Assembly (NCBI GenBank): GCA_947364045.1 | Contig: CANARN010000015.1 | Span: forward strand, 1-40,429 | Source of the DNA: an uncultured Clostridia bacterium | Lineage (GTDB): Bacteria; Bacillota; Clostridia; Oscillospirales; Acutalibacteraceae | Direction: 5' to 3' | Length of the DNA: 40,429 nucleotides | Shown here: piece by piece, positions 16,598 to 24,132 of the stretch | Numbering within the stretch: the stretch's first letter is position 1 | Layout: each line of letters opens with the position of its first letter | Notes under the pieces: generated by a model | Seen by the model: the letters and a program-made list of their open reading frames with translations, nothing else | Databases searched by the model: none | What the model was told of the DNA's origin: nothing | Program-made: the position numbers and the translations under genes

Positions 16598-17131
16598 TTA
16601 TTTATAATATTCGTCATTTTGCCATTTACGTAAATTTTCGTCAATGTATCGCCAAACCTCTATATATCCCTCTTCATTTGTTATAACTCTGTCATAAAAT
16701 GAATTTTGAAATATCTGCCTACCTGTACATTTTGTGATTATATTACAGCTTCGTGTGGTTAAAGATTTATACGCGCAAATTATATCCGACAGAGTAGGGC
16801 GGGGGCTTGCTCCCGCCGAGCTGTCCAAAATAATTATTGCGTGAATATGATTCGGCATTATTACGAATTTATCAATTTTTACAAAATCATATCGCTTTTC
16901 CAACGCAAACAACTGATCTTCTGCAATTTGACCGTAAACAGAAAGAGATAATACGGAATCTTGATATTGTCTCTCGGCGGGAGCAAGCCCCCGCCCTACA
17001 TTATGAGTGATATTCCCGAAAAAGCATTGCATATTTTTACAGCACAGCGTAACAAAATAATAGCCGTTTGAACTGTAATCAAAATTTTTTAATCTCGGAT
17101 GCCTTCGCTTTGGCAATTCATTATTTTTCAT
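16598..17131 (-). CDS. REP-associated tyrosine transposase (RAYT, Y1_Tnp)
   Basis: A 177-aa single-strand transposase of the IS200/IS605 Y1 type, RAYT branch. The N-terminal block RRHPRLKNFDYSSNGYYFVT is typical. The HUH motif is H95-I-H97 in VIMPNHIHAIII, and the conserved C-terminal blocks are FYDRVI and WRYIDENLRKW. RAYTs nick and rejoin DNA at REP palindromes and are usually not self-mobile. Two perfect inverted copies of a GTAG-tagged REP lie inside the reading frame, encoding GRGLAPA (about residues 46-52) and AGASPRPT (about 106-113) as loops on either side of the HUH motif. Its ribosome site is weak. It has no transposon ends that I can define. Confidence 0.88.
   Translation of the reverse strand: MKNNELPKRRHPRLKNFDYSSNGYYFVTLCCKNMQCFFGNITHNVGRGLAPAERQYQDSVLSLSVYGQIAEDQLFALEKRYDFVKIDKFVIMPNHIHAIIILDSSAGASPRPTLSDIICAYKSLTTRSCNIITKCTGRQIFQNSFYDRVITNEEGYIEVWRYIDENLRKWQNDEYYK
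16794..16820 (+). repeat. REP inside the RAYT gene, copy 1
   Basis: GTAG (16794-16797) followed by GGCGGG, loop region, CCCGCC (16812-16817) and GAG. It is an exact inverted copy of 16973-16999 over 27 bases. Translated on the minus strand it gives part of AGASPRPT, directly after the HUH strand. Confidence 0.85.
16973..16999 (-). repeat. REP inside the RAYT gene, copy 2
   Basis: On the minus strand this is GTAG (complement of 16996-16999), then the same GGCGGG...CCCGCC palindrome and GAG, identical to copy 1. It encodes the N-terminal loop GRGLAPAE. The two tags face outward, as in the pair at 10523-10596. Confidence 0.85.
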
Positions 17132-17160
17132 ATTTATAATTGTTGATGTTTCCGCAGTGT

Positions 17161-17213
17161 GCGTTTTCTCGCTATTCGAAGTGTATGCAGATTCACAAGT
17201 GACGGCAAAAAAC
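17161..17213. repeat. Structured repeat family, copy D
   Basis: GCGTTTTCTCGC at the left and GCAAAAAACG at the right are partly complementary. The core CGAAGTGTATGCAGATTCAC aligns with copy C (40171-40229) across most of its length. It fills the gap between iolC and the RAYT gene. Confidence 0.5.
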
Positions 17214-17237
17214 GTGCAATACGCGTGCTGAATGAAA

Positions 17238-18254
17238 TTATTCCCTTGCTATCATTTCGCCGTATTCTGCCTTTTCGTCTGCAATGAACTTTTTAACAGC
17301 TTCCGCTGAAGGCATATCCTGCGAGCAAGCGTGAGAAGCAACAAGCATTGCGGCTGAAGCAGAGCCGAATTCAAGCGCGTCAATAATTTCAAAGCCCTCA
17401 AAAAGACCGTAAAGGAAAGCGCTGGCGTAGCCGTCACCGCCGCCGAAGGATTTAAGCAGCTTTACGGGGAACGGCTTAATGTTATAGCTTTCACCGTCAT
17501 TTGTGTAAGCGGTTGAGCCTTCCTTGCCGTGCTTGATAACTACGATTTTTGCATTCTGCGAATGCCAATAGGCAGCAGTTTCCTTATCGCTCATACCCGG
17601 CTTTATAAGCTTTTCGGTAAGGTCATATTCCTCACGTGAGCCGAGAATAATGTCAGCCTCTCTTGCCACATAAGAATAATAAATCGAAATTTCATCATCA
17701 TTTTTCCAGTTATATGCACGGTAGTCAATGTCAAAAATAACGGGAATATTATTGCGTTTTGCGAGCATTACAGCCTTGAGAGCTGCCTCTCTTGACGGAC
17801 TTTCGCAAAGAGCAGTACCCGAAATGAGAATTGCCTTGCCCCTCTTAATGTACTCCTCGTCAACATCAGAAACCTCTAATTTCAGGTCTGCTGCTTCGTT
17901 ACGGTACATTACAATTGAGCTTTCTGTTTCGGATTTAATTTCGGTAAATGTAAGACCGATTTTTTCACCATTTTCGCATTTTTTGATGTTTGAGATGTCA
18001 ATGCCCTCATTCTCAAAGAAATCGGTTACGAATTTACCGAGCTGGTCGTCTGAAACACGGGCAATAAAGCCGACTTTTTTACCGAGTCTTGCAAGACCCA
18101 CCGCAATATTAGCGGGCGAGCCGCCAAGGTATCTTTTAAAGGTTGTGCTCTCATTCAGCGGGCAGTAGTAATCAACAGGGTTAAGGTCAACCGCAACCCT
18201 GCCCAAAAGTATTAAATCAAACTCCTTTGAATTGTCAAATTCAATGTATTTCAT
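17238..18254 (-). CDS. iolC: 5-dehydro-2-deoxygluconokinase
   Basis: A 338-aa PfkB/ribokinase-family sugar kinase phosphorylating 2-deoxy-5-keto-gluconate at C6. The N-terminal signature is GGSPANIAVGLARLGKKVGFI near residue 40, and the catalytic aspartate with anion hole is in GGGDGYASAFLYGL near residue 275. The name rests on the operon: the upstream aldolase gene ends 14 bases before, and iolB, iolD, iolE and mmsA follow beyond the RAYT/SanA insertion. The start follows AAAGGAG. Confidence 0.92.
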   Translation of the reverse strand: MKYIEFDNSKEFDLILLGRVAVDLNPVDYYCPLNESTTFKRYLGGSPANIAVGLARLGKKVGFIARVSDDQLGKFVTDFFENEGIDISNIKKCENGEKIGLTFTEIKSETESSIVMYRNEAADLKLEVSDVDEEYIKRGKAILISGTALCESPSREAALKAVMLAKRNNIPVIFDIDYRAYNWKNDDEISIYYSYVAREADIILGSREEYDLTEKLIKPGMSDKETAAYWHSQNAKIVVIKHGKEGSTAYTNDGESYNIKPFPVKLLKSFGGGDGYASAFLYGLFEGFEIIDALEFGSASAAMLVASHACSQDMPSAEAVKKFIADEKAEYGEMIARE

Positions 18255-18268
18255 CGGTATAATCTCCT

Positions 18269-19108
18269 TTAATCTATGAAACTGAATACTTTTATATGGC
18301 GTTTTACGTTTTCGTAAACTCCCTCAGCCTCTGCCTTGGAAAGGTCAAAATAATTTACCTGTTCGTGAGTATCACAATAGCTCTTTGCGGCATTTGCCAG
18401 ACAGTTGAATGAGGCTGTCGCAATGTTGACCTTGCGGATACCGAGCATAATAGCCTGACGGAACATTTCGTCTGTTATGCCCGAGCCGCCGTGAAGCACA
18501 AGGGGCGTGTCAACAGTCTTGTTAATATCATCAAGAACGTCAAAGCGAAGCGACGGCAAAACTGGATAATTGCCGTGTGCATTGCCGATTGCCACAGCCA
18601 AAGCGTCCACACCTGTTTCGTCGCAGAAAATTTTGGCGTCGTCAGGGTTGGTGCATAGGATTTCGTGCTGTTTACCCTCGCCCTCGTTACCGCCGACAAC
18701 ACCAAGCTCCGCCTCAGTTGTAGCGCCGTATTTTGCGGCCTCGGCACATACTCTTTTTACCTCCTGAATGTTCTTTTCAAGCGGCAGAAGAGAGCCGTCA
18801 AACATAACCGAGGTAAATCCAAGCTCAAGCGCTTTCTGCACGGTTTCAAATTTAAGTCCGTGGTCAAGATGAACGGCTATTGGCACCTTAGCATTTTTTG
18901 CGGCAGAAACCATCATGGGACCCATAAGCTCCAGCGGTGAATTTTTAAGACGAACCTCAGCAATTTGAAGAATTATAGGCGTATTAAGCTCCTCTGCGGC
19001 GGCAACCGCACCCATAATCATTTCCATATTGCCGACCGAAAAAGCGCCTATTGCAATATTCCTTTCCTCCGCTTCAGAAAGCAGAGTTTTCATCGGTACA
19101 ATCGGCAT
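18269..19108 (-). CDS. iolJ: Class II aldolase, probable 6-phospho-5-dehydro-2-deoxygluconate aldolase
   Basis: A 279-aa zinc-dependent class II aldolase (FbaA/GatY/IolJ family). Zinc and catalytic blocks are AVHLDHGLKFETVQ, FTSVMFDGS, EAELGVVGGNEGEG, NAHGNY and LVLHGGSG. Paralogues cleave fructose-1,6- or tagatose-1,6-bisphosphate, and sequence alone does not separate them reliably. Being first in the iol operon, just before iolC, argues for cleavage of the IolC product to malonate semialdehyde and DHAP. A GGGAGG site precedes the ATG by nine bases. Confidence 0.85.
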   Translation of the reverse strand: MPIVPMKTLLSEAEERNIAIGAFSVGNMEMIMGAVAAAEELNTPIILQIAEVRLKNSPLELMGPMMVSAAKNAKVPIAVHLDHGLKFETVQKALELGFTSVMFDGSLLPLEKNIQEVKRVCAEAAKYGATTEAELGVVGGNEGEGKQHEILCTNPDDAKIFCDETGVDALAVAIGNAHGNYPVLPSLRFDVLDDINKTVDTPLVLHGGSGITDEMFRQAIMLGIRKVNIATASFNCLANAAKSYCDTHEQVNYFDLSKAEAEGVYENVKRHIKVFSFID

Positions 19109-19146
19109 TGGGACATACCTCCCTCAAAATAGTTTTAATCGGAATT

Positions 19147-19175
19147 ATTTTATCACTTAATAGTAAAAAATACAA
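19147..19175 (-). promoter_or_regulatory. Candidate iol operon promoter
   Basis: On the minus strand TTGTAT (complement of 19170-19175), 17 bases, TAAAAT (complement of 19147-19152), about 40 bases before the first iol start codon. The rest of the 286-base gap up to the next plus-strand gene is AT-rich and shows no clear operator or riboswitch. Confidence 0.4.
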
Positions 19176-19394
19176 TATTTACAAATAATTTTACTGAATT
19201 TTTTTCACAAAAAAATCGCGGTAAAATGGTAATTATTAACAATCTAAATAAGAAAACTTTGGCTATTCTTCAAATAGATTTAAAATAGATATAATGTTAC
19301 TATTTATTTGTAGAAAACTATTATAAAAAGGCAAGGTGAGTCCTATGGTTTGTTAATAAAACTGTCATTATACATTACATAAGGAGTGATATTT

Positions 19395-19841
19395 ATGAAA
19401 ATAGCAAATTTTATATGCAATTTAGTTTTTTCCTTCATTTCACTGCTGTTTTTATATATAGATTCTTTCGAATTTTCATTTTTTCCGAAATTTCTTTCAT
19501 CTTTTATGGGTACAATGGCAAATAAAATATTTTCAGAATATAATATACCCGGGCTTATGTTTCTATACGCAATCTGCCTTGTGTTCATTGTCTTGACGGT
19601 AATTTTGTTTATCAGGAATTTAATTAAAAAGCAAAATGTTTTATCCTGTGTGCTGTCAATCATAAGCTTTATTTCGATGATTGTATTTTCGGTTTTACCG
19701 TTTCACTTTGAGCACAGCGTTTTAAGTAATTCCGCACTGTATAAGTTCTTCTGCATATTTAACGCAATATTTGTATTAGGGCAGTTGATTGTATCTTTAA
19801 TTGACACGGTTAAAAGCAACAGCATAGAATATTCGGAATAA
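19395..19841 (+). CDS. Small multi-pass membrane protein of unknown function
   Basis: A 148-aa protein with four hydrophobic stretches (about residues 5-20, 50-75, 82-102 and 120-140), rich in Phe, Ile and Ser, with short polar loops and an acidic C-terminus. I recognise no family. The ATG at 19395 follows AAGGAGTGA; the longer frame begins with a GTG inside that ribosome site. It stands alone on the plus strand, and a shared terminator follows it. Confidence 0.6.
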   Translation: MKIANFICNLVFSFISLLFLYIDSFEFSFFPKFLSSFMGTMANKIFSEYNIPGLMFLYAICLVFIVLTVILFIRNLIKKQNVLSCVLSIISFISMIVFSVLPFHFEHSVLSNSALYKFFCIFNAIFVLGQLIVSLIDTVKSNSIEYSE

Positions 19842-19871
19842 GCGTCAGGGAAAACGTAAATATTGAGATAA

Positions 19872-19907
19872 AAAAGTCCGCCGAGGGTTAAACCTACGGC
19901 GGATTTT
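19872..19907. terminator. Bidirectional terminator
   Basis: AAAAGTCCGCCG pairs with CGGCGGATTTT (one mismatch), with A and T tracts outside. It closes the membrane-protein gene on the plus strand and the remnant/M1-like transcript on the minus strand. Confidence 0.75.
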
Positions 19908-19912
19908 GTATG

Positions 19913-20026
19913 TTATTTTACCTCAAAAAACAGCACTGTTGCCTCTGTTCCGTCATCATGTACTCCGATTTCACCGACTGGAGCGGACAGCACCCTGCAT
20001 AAGGTCACAAAACGAAGAAACCGCAC
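19913..20026 (-). pseudogene. C-terminal remnant of an unidentified gene
   Basis: Beyond the stop of the M1-like gene, the minus strand holds 37 sense codons ending in TAA directly before the terminator. The tail reads APVGEIGVHDDGTEATVL and then FFEVK, which is protein-like in composition. There is no ATG or ribosome site; a TAG precedes it. I read it as the last exonless stub of a gene whose 5' part was deleted when the present neighbour arrived. The family is unknown. Confidence 0.45.
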
Positions 20027-20031
20027 CTATC

Positions 20032-21273
20032 TCAGATGTTTTTCTTTTTGGGAAAACGGCTGATAATATCATTAACTTCATTTTGAACAAATATAAATAC
20101 CTTTTCGTTTTCCGTTTGCTGTACGTGAGTTAAAAAAGCATCTAAACTTTTATCATTCAAGAGCGCATAACAGAGAATACATCTGCGCACCGTGTCAAGA
20201 CCGAATTCCCGATAAATTCGGTTATAAAAGCGAAAGCCTAGCATATGGCGATTAGGGATTTCAGGGTCGGTGTTATCAAATTTACGGTTGGTGCAAAGCT
20301 TTTCCCAATATTTTTCGCTGAATTTCTCATATTCTTTTCGATGCTTTTCAAAAGAATTTTTATCATGGTAAAAGCGGTAAATTTCAGCACTCCATTCTGC
20401 CCCGCCCTCATCCAAAAAGCCTTCTGCCGTAAAATTGTCACTTATATTCCATATATGACCGAGTTCATGAGGAATATAAGATTCACACACTTTCGGTAAT
20501 TTTTGAAAATTTTCGTAAACTGTAAGGCTATCGCACACATACGCATTGACATTATGCGTAAAACCGAGAGATACAAGCTGAAAATTTCCATGTGCCGGTT
20601 TATCTACGTACAGGTTACTGTTATACCAGTCAAGCACCTCATTGTTAGTTCTTACAATAGCTTGCGCATACTCATATTCGCTTTTTTTCTGCGTTATTGC
20701 ACGGAATTGACCGCATTTGGTTATATAACAACTGTCCTTTCGCAATGCGTAAATCAGACAGCGATTTGATTTAAGCGGTTGAATTATATGTGAATTGCCC
20801 TGTTTCTCTGCGAACAGGACTTCGTAACCGTCTAAGCCGTATACAGTCAACGGCTCATATCTGCACTGAATAAAATGCCTTCCGATGCGCTCTGTATCAT
20901 CAGGATAAGCAAGATAGGGATAAAAGCGAATGTAATTATCATATAAAAAAATACGCTTATCCTCAAAAAAATTATATCGGTCGCTGCTTTTTCTTTTTGA
21001 CCAGTGGCGTTTAAATTTTTTGACACTTGCAAACTCAATTTCAAATTGTTTAGTGTCAATTTCCTTTATTGCATAGCAAGATTGTTTACCGACTGTGCTT
21101 CTGTCAGGATATTTTTCAAAGCTGACATTTTTGCCGTCACCATCTGTCATTTTTGTAATGCAAAATCTATCATCCAAAATAAAAAACGGAACTGTTTTTG
21201 AATCAAGGAAATATTGAATTTTTCCGTAAAGTGTGCAATTGCTGAAATGTATTTCCATAATTGCGCGGTTCAT
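20032..21273 (-). CDS. M1-like HExxH metalloprotein (gluzincin), function unknown
   Basis: A 413-aa cytoplasmic protein (no signal peptide). The zinc motif is H269-E-L-G-H273, followed by FLDEGGAEW, where E289 is the likely third ligand. This resembles the M1 aminopeptidase pair HExxH...WLNEG, but the spacing between second His and Glu is 15 residues instead of 18. The M1 substrate signature GAMEN is not visible. The first 240 residues look like beta-rich substrate-sheath sequence of no family I can name. The ATG has an AGAGGAG site. It stands alone, with the DUF5058 pair upstream on the same strand and two peptidases nearby. Confidence 0.7.
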   Translation of the reverse strand: MNRAIMEIHFSNCTLYGKIQYFLDSKTVPFFILDDRFCITKMTDGDGKNVSFEKYPDRSTVGKQSCYAIKEIDTKQFEIEFASVKKFKRHWSKRKSSDRYNFFEDKRIFLYDNYIRFYPYLAYPDDTERIGRHFIQCRYEPLTVYGLDGYEVLFAEKQGNSHIIQPLKSNRCLIYALRKDSCYITKCGQFRAITQKKSEYEYAQAIVRTNNEVLDWYNSNLYVDKPAHGNFQLVSLGFTHNVNAYVCDSLTVYENFQKLPKVCESYIPHELGHIWNISDNFTAEGFLDEGGAEWSAEIYRFYHDKNSFEKHRKEYEKFSEKYWEKLCTNRKFDNTDPEIPNRHMLGFRFYNRIYREFGLDTVRRCILCYALLNDKSLDAFLTHVQQTENEKVFIFVQNEVNDIISRFPKKKNI

Positions 21274-21345
21274 ATTATGTACTCCTCTTTAATCTGTTTA
21301 CCAACATATCAAATTACAGTGGGAGATATCCATCACCCTACCGTA

Positions 21346-22011
21346 TTACTTTATAATTTTGGCCTTATACATTCCGAGGGCTCCGAGTATGCTTACGACA
21401 ATCGTAATAAAAATCATTGTGCCCACTGCCATTGACGGTGAGAAAATGTAGATTATAATTCCGACTGCAATCGGCAGAATTGATATTTTCCAATGCTTTG
21501 CAAAATATGACGCACCGAGCGCTCCGAAGAGAGCCGGAACAACATATTCAAAAGCAGGCTTGATTACAGAGCCTTCGGCAAGAATTTTCGGCAAAACAGG
21601 CGCAAACAAAAGCACGCCCACGGCAATTATAACCGTTGTGGTTATTGACGAAGCGGCTATGGATATTGTAGAGATTACCTCGCCCTCTTCGCTGTTTGCC
21701 CGCACATTTGCTCTTTCCATTGCATTCATTGCGCACGGGAGCTTAAGATTTGTTATGTTGCCCGACAGGAACGAAAGGTATGTTCCGCCCGCTCCGAGCA
21801 TTGGCGTGTAGGTCACAACCTCAATAATTGCGGTTGTCCAATAAACTGCTATAACGGTTGAAAGAGCTTTTAAAAGAGTTTTAATCTCAGGAAATGCGTT
21901 GTAATGAACCGAGAAAATAAACGGAACGGAAAAAAGCACTAAAAGCGCCGCAACAGACCAAACTGCACCCCAAAGGTGTATTTTTTCAGTATAAGTTCTT
22001 TCTTTTTTCAT
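21346..22011 (-). CDS. Membrane protein paired with DUF5058
   Basis: A 221-aa membrane protein with about six TM helices, starting MKKERTYTEKIHLWG. The ATG at 22011 has AGGGGGAG eight bases before it; the longer frame at 22128 merely overlaps the upstream gene. A conserved-looking loop TPMLGAGGTYLSFLSGNITN lies near residues 70-90 and is gated-carrier-like. It starts 13 bases after the DUF5058 stop, so the two are co-translated and probably form one complex. A transporter role is an inference. Confidence 0.7.
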   Translation of the reverse strand: MKKERTYTEKIHLWGAVWSVAALLVLFSVPFIFSVHYNAFPEIKTLLKALSTVIAVYWTTAIIEVVTYTPMLGAGGTYLSFLSGNITNLKLPCAMNAMERANVRANSEEGEVISTISIAASSITTTVIIAVGVLLFAPVLPKILAEGSVIKPAFEYVVPALFGALGASYFAKHWKISILPIAVGIIIYIFSPSMAVGTMIFITIVVSILGALGMYKAKIIK

Positions 22012-22024
22012 TTTTCTCTCCCCC

Positions 22025-22786
22025 TTATCTCCACGTAAATTCAGTAATGCCCGCAGGCAGTGTCTGCGTAAACAGAACGGCAATTCCCATAGCTCCAAAC
22101 ATTGCAATAGGCAGTACGAACGGCTCAAGCTTTGTAAGATTTTTCTTTCTGCATAAATAGTCGAGAGCTATTGTGAAAATCATTGCAGAAAGAAGAACCG
22201 ACACGGACATAAAGCCTGCCGACGGACCGTCTGACGGAGTACCGGCAACTGCACGTGAAATAAATGCGGCAATAATTCCTATGAACGCCGCCGCTCCCAA
22301 AATGTCTCCGAGCGCATTTGATGAACTGCTTTTTGAGGTCATTTTCTGCGTTGCTTTATGTATTTTTTTACAGAGAATAGGCAGTAAAACCAGCGGGAAG
22401 CATGAGCCTATTGTCATTGTCCACGCAATAGTCGAAAACTGCTTTACATCCTTGATTTCATTGGCAAGGGACGAGCCGAACACACCGACAGCACTTTCAG
22501 CCGCTACGGTTTCATACGCCAAGTTGCCGATAACCGAAAGGCGAATCCACGGCAAGACTATTCCGAGAGCTGACGCCAACGCAAGCACCGTTGCCAGAAT
22601 TGACACAGCAGGCGCAATTGTAAACAGCACGCTCGAAATTACAGTCTGCTTCATTTTTTCTTTTTCAATGCCGATTTCCTTGCCCCTTTTCCACGCCTTT
22701 ACCATAAAGAACACAGACTGAATAATAACAAAAATTATTACGCCGAAAGCAAGGCAATACATCAATGTTCCTGTTTTAAAATCCAT
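22025..22786 (-). CDS. DUF5058 family membrane protein
   Basis: A 253-aa protein with about seven TM helices that I recognise as DUF5058 from its opening (MDFKTGTLMYCLAFG, then a KAWKRGKEIG loop) and the FTIAPAVSILATVLALASAL block. The ATG at 22786 follows GGGGAG; the TTG at 22801 is upstream of that site. DUF5058 genes are often next to a second membrane gene, and here also near M20-type peptidases, which suggests peptide or amino-acid transport, unproven. An inverted repeat just upstream may be an operator. Confidence 0.75.
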   Translation of the reverse strand: MDFKTGTLMYCLAFGVIIFVIIQSVFFMVKAWKRGKEIGIEKEKMKQTVISSVLFTIAPAVSILATVLALASALGIVLPWIRLSVIGNLAYETVAAESAVGVFGSSLANEIKDVKQFSTIAWTMTIGSCFPLVLLPILCKKIHKATQKMTSKSSSSNALGDILGAAAFIGIIAAFISRAVAGTPSDGPSAGFMSVSVLLSAMIFTIALDYLCRKKNLTKLEPFVLPIAMFGAMGIAVLFTQTLPAGITEFTWR

Positions 22787-22804
22787 AAAACCACTCCCCA
22801 AACC

Positions 22805-22820
22805 GACTGAATAATCAGTC
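22805..22820. promoter_or_regulatory. Inverted repeat upstream of the DUF5058 gene
   Basis: GACTGA-ATAA-TCAGTC is a perfect 6+4+6 palindrome about 20 bases before the start codon. It could be an operator or an mRNA hairpin next to the ribosome site. Confidence 0.35.
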
Positions 22821-22873
22821 CCTTTATTATTTCAATATATTAAAGCATTTTTCAGCGAGAAAAGCAATACGGT

Positions 22874-22902
22874 TTGACATTTTTTGGTGCGTACTGTAAA
22901 AT
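22874..22902 (+). promoter_or_regulatory. Promoter of the HAD phosphatase gene
   Basis: A perfect TTGACA (22874-22879), 17 bases, TAAAAT (22897-22902), followed 27 bases later by the ATG with a GGGAGG site. Confidence 0.7.
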
Positions 22903-22928
22903 AAATATCAGAAATTACGGGAGGAATT

Positions 22929-23762
22929 ATGAAAACATTATATATAACAGATTTAGACGGAACGCTCTTGCACTCTGATGCCACGCTTTCCGAGTACGAA
23001 ATAGCAAAAATAAAAGAATTTTACGAAAAGGACGTGCTTTTTTCAGTTGCAACTGCGAGAAGTATGATAACGGGCGGTATTCTTTTAAAGGACATTCCTC
23101 TTTCAGCACCTGCGGTGCTTATGAACGGAGTTTTTGTATATGATTTTACGGAAAACCGAGTAATTAAATACTGTGAAATAAAAAACGTCCCTTACAAAAA
23201 TGTTCTTGACATCTTTGAAAATCACTCTCTTCATCCTAATGTATTTACGTTTGACGGCAAATTTCTTTCAATTCAGTGTACAGATATTGACACGAAAGCT
23301 ATGCAATGGTTTTTTGACACACGAAAAGAAATGCTTAACGGCAGATTTTACAAGGTAAAATCGCTTTACAAGTTACCCGAAAATCAAAATCCCGTTTATT
23401 TTAACTTCTTTGCGCCGAAAGATTTGCTTTTGCCCGTTACCGAGGAACTCAAAAATGTCAGCGGAATAAATTTTGCATTTTACCCCGACAGTTACACAAA
23501 CGGGTGGTTACTTGAGGTTTTTGCGGACACGGCGTCAAAAGCTAATGCGGTTAAATTTGTAAAAGAATACATAAACGCAGACGAAGCAGTCGCTTTCGGC
23601 GATAATCTTAACGATATACCTATGCTCCGTGTTGCCGACAGAAGCGTAGCCGTCAGCAACGGTGCCGAGGAGGTCAAAAAAATCGCCGACATAATAATCG
23701 GCGAAAACAACAGCGACAGCGTTGTGAAATTTATTGCAAACGAAAACGGAATTGAAATATAA
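22929..23762 (+). CDS. Cof-type HAD-family phosphatase
   Basis: A 277-aa HAD hydrolase of the Cof/YbiV/YkrA subclass. D8 (nucleophile) and D10 are in DLDGTLL, T43 lies in SVATARS, and the metal aspartates are in FGDNLNDIPML. The Cof cap domain fills residues about 85-190. These enzymes hydrolyse sugar phosphates, FMN or PLP with overlapping specificity, so no substrate is given. It is a single gene with its own promoter and terminator. Confidence 0.9.
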   Translation: MKTLYITDLDGTLLHSDATLSEYEIAKIKEFYEKDVLFSVATARSMITGGILLKDIPLSAPAVLMNGVFVYDFTENRVIKYCEIKNVPYKNVLDIFENHSLHPNVFTFDGKFLSIQCTDIDTKAMQWFFDTRKEMLNGRFYKVKSLYKLPENQNPVYFNFFAPKDLLLPVTEELKNVSGINFAFYPDSYTNGWLLEVFADTASKANAVKFVKEYINADEAVAFGDNLNDIPMLRVADRSVAVSNGAEEVKKIADIIIGENNSDSVVKFIANENGIEI

Positions 23763-23796
23763 GTTTAATATAATTAAAAGGTAAAATATAAAAAAC

Positions 23797-23827
23797 CGAG
23801 CAGTTTTAAATTTACTGCTCGTTTTTT
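23797..23827 (+). terminator. Terminator of the HAD gene
   Basis: CGAGCAGT (23797-23804) pairs with ACTGCTCG (23814-23821), followed by six T residues. Confidence 0.85.
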
Positions 23828-23860
23828 GTGTTATTATATTTGATTTTTGTACGGAAATAT

Positions 23861-24098
23861 GGCGGCTTGCTGCCGCCGTTATTGCTTAATTGATAATACC
23901 CCTCTGTCACTTCGTGACATCTCCCCTTTCAGGGGAGACAAGAATCTTGTAGAGTGAGATGACTTCGGCGCACCGTGGTATAATTTGATATATCTTTACT
24001 TTTCGGACAGCCGAAATTGCGGGTGTCCGGTGGACACCTTTAAATCGAAGATTTAAAAGCAACGACCGAGCCGGCAGGTGAGAAGCGGGTGTCCCTAC
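23861..24098. repeat. Intergenic repeat island with serial hairpins
   Basis: The 370-base gap before pepT holds no gene but at least six hairpins: GGCGGC/GCCGCC (23861-23877), GTCAC/GTGAC (23906-23918), CTCCCC/GGGGAG (23921-23937), TTTCGG/CCGAAA (24001-24016), GGTGTCC/GGACACC (24022-24038) and TTTAAATC/GATTTAAA (24039-24057). It ends in GGGTGTCC-CTAC (24087-24098), a GTAG-tagged arm that can pair back with 24032-24038. The GTCACTTCGTGAC/CTCCCCTTTCAGGGGAG stretch is of a kind often seen between genes in gut clostridia. Confidence 0.65.
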
Positions 24099-24132
24099 TA
24101 TAACGACGTAAGCAAACCCACACCCTGCATTT

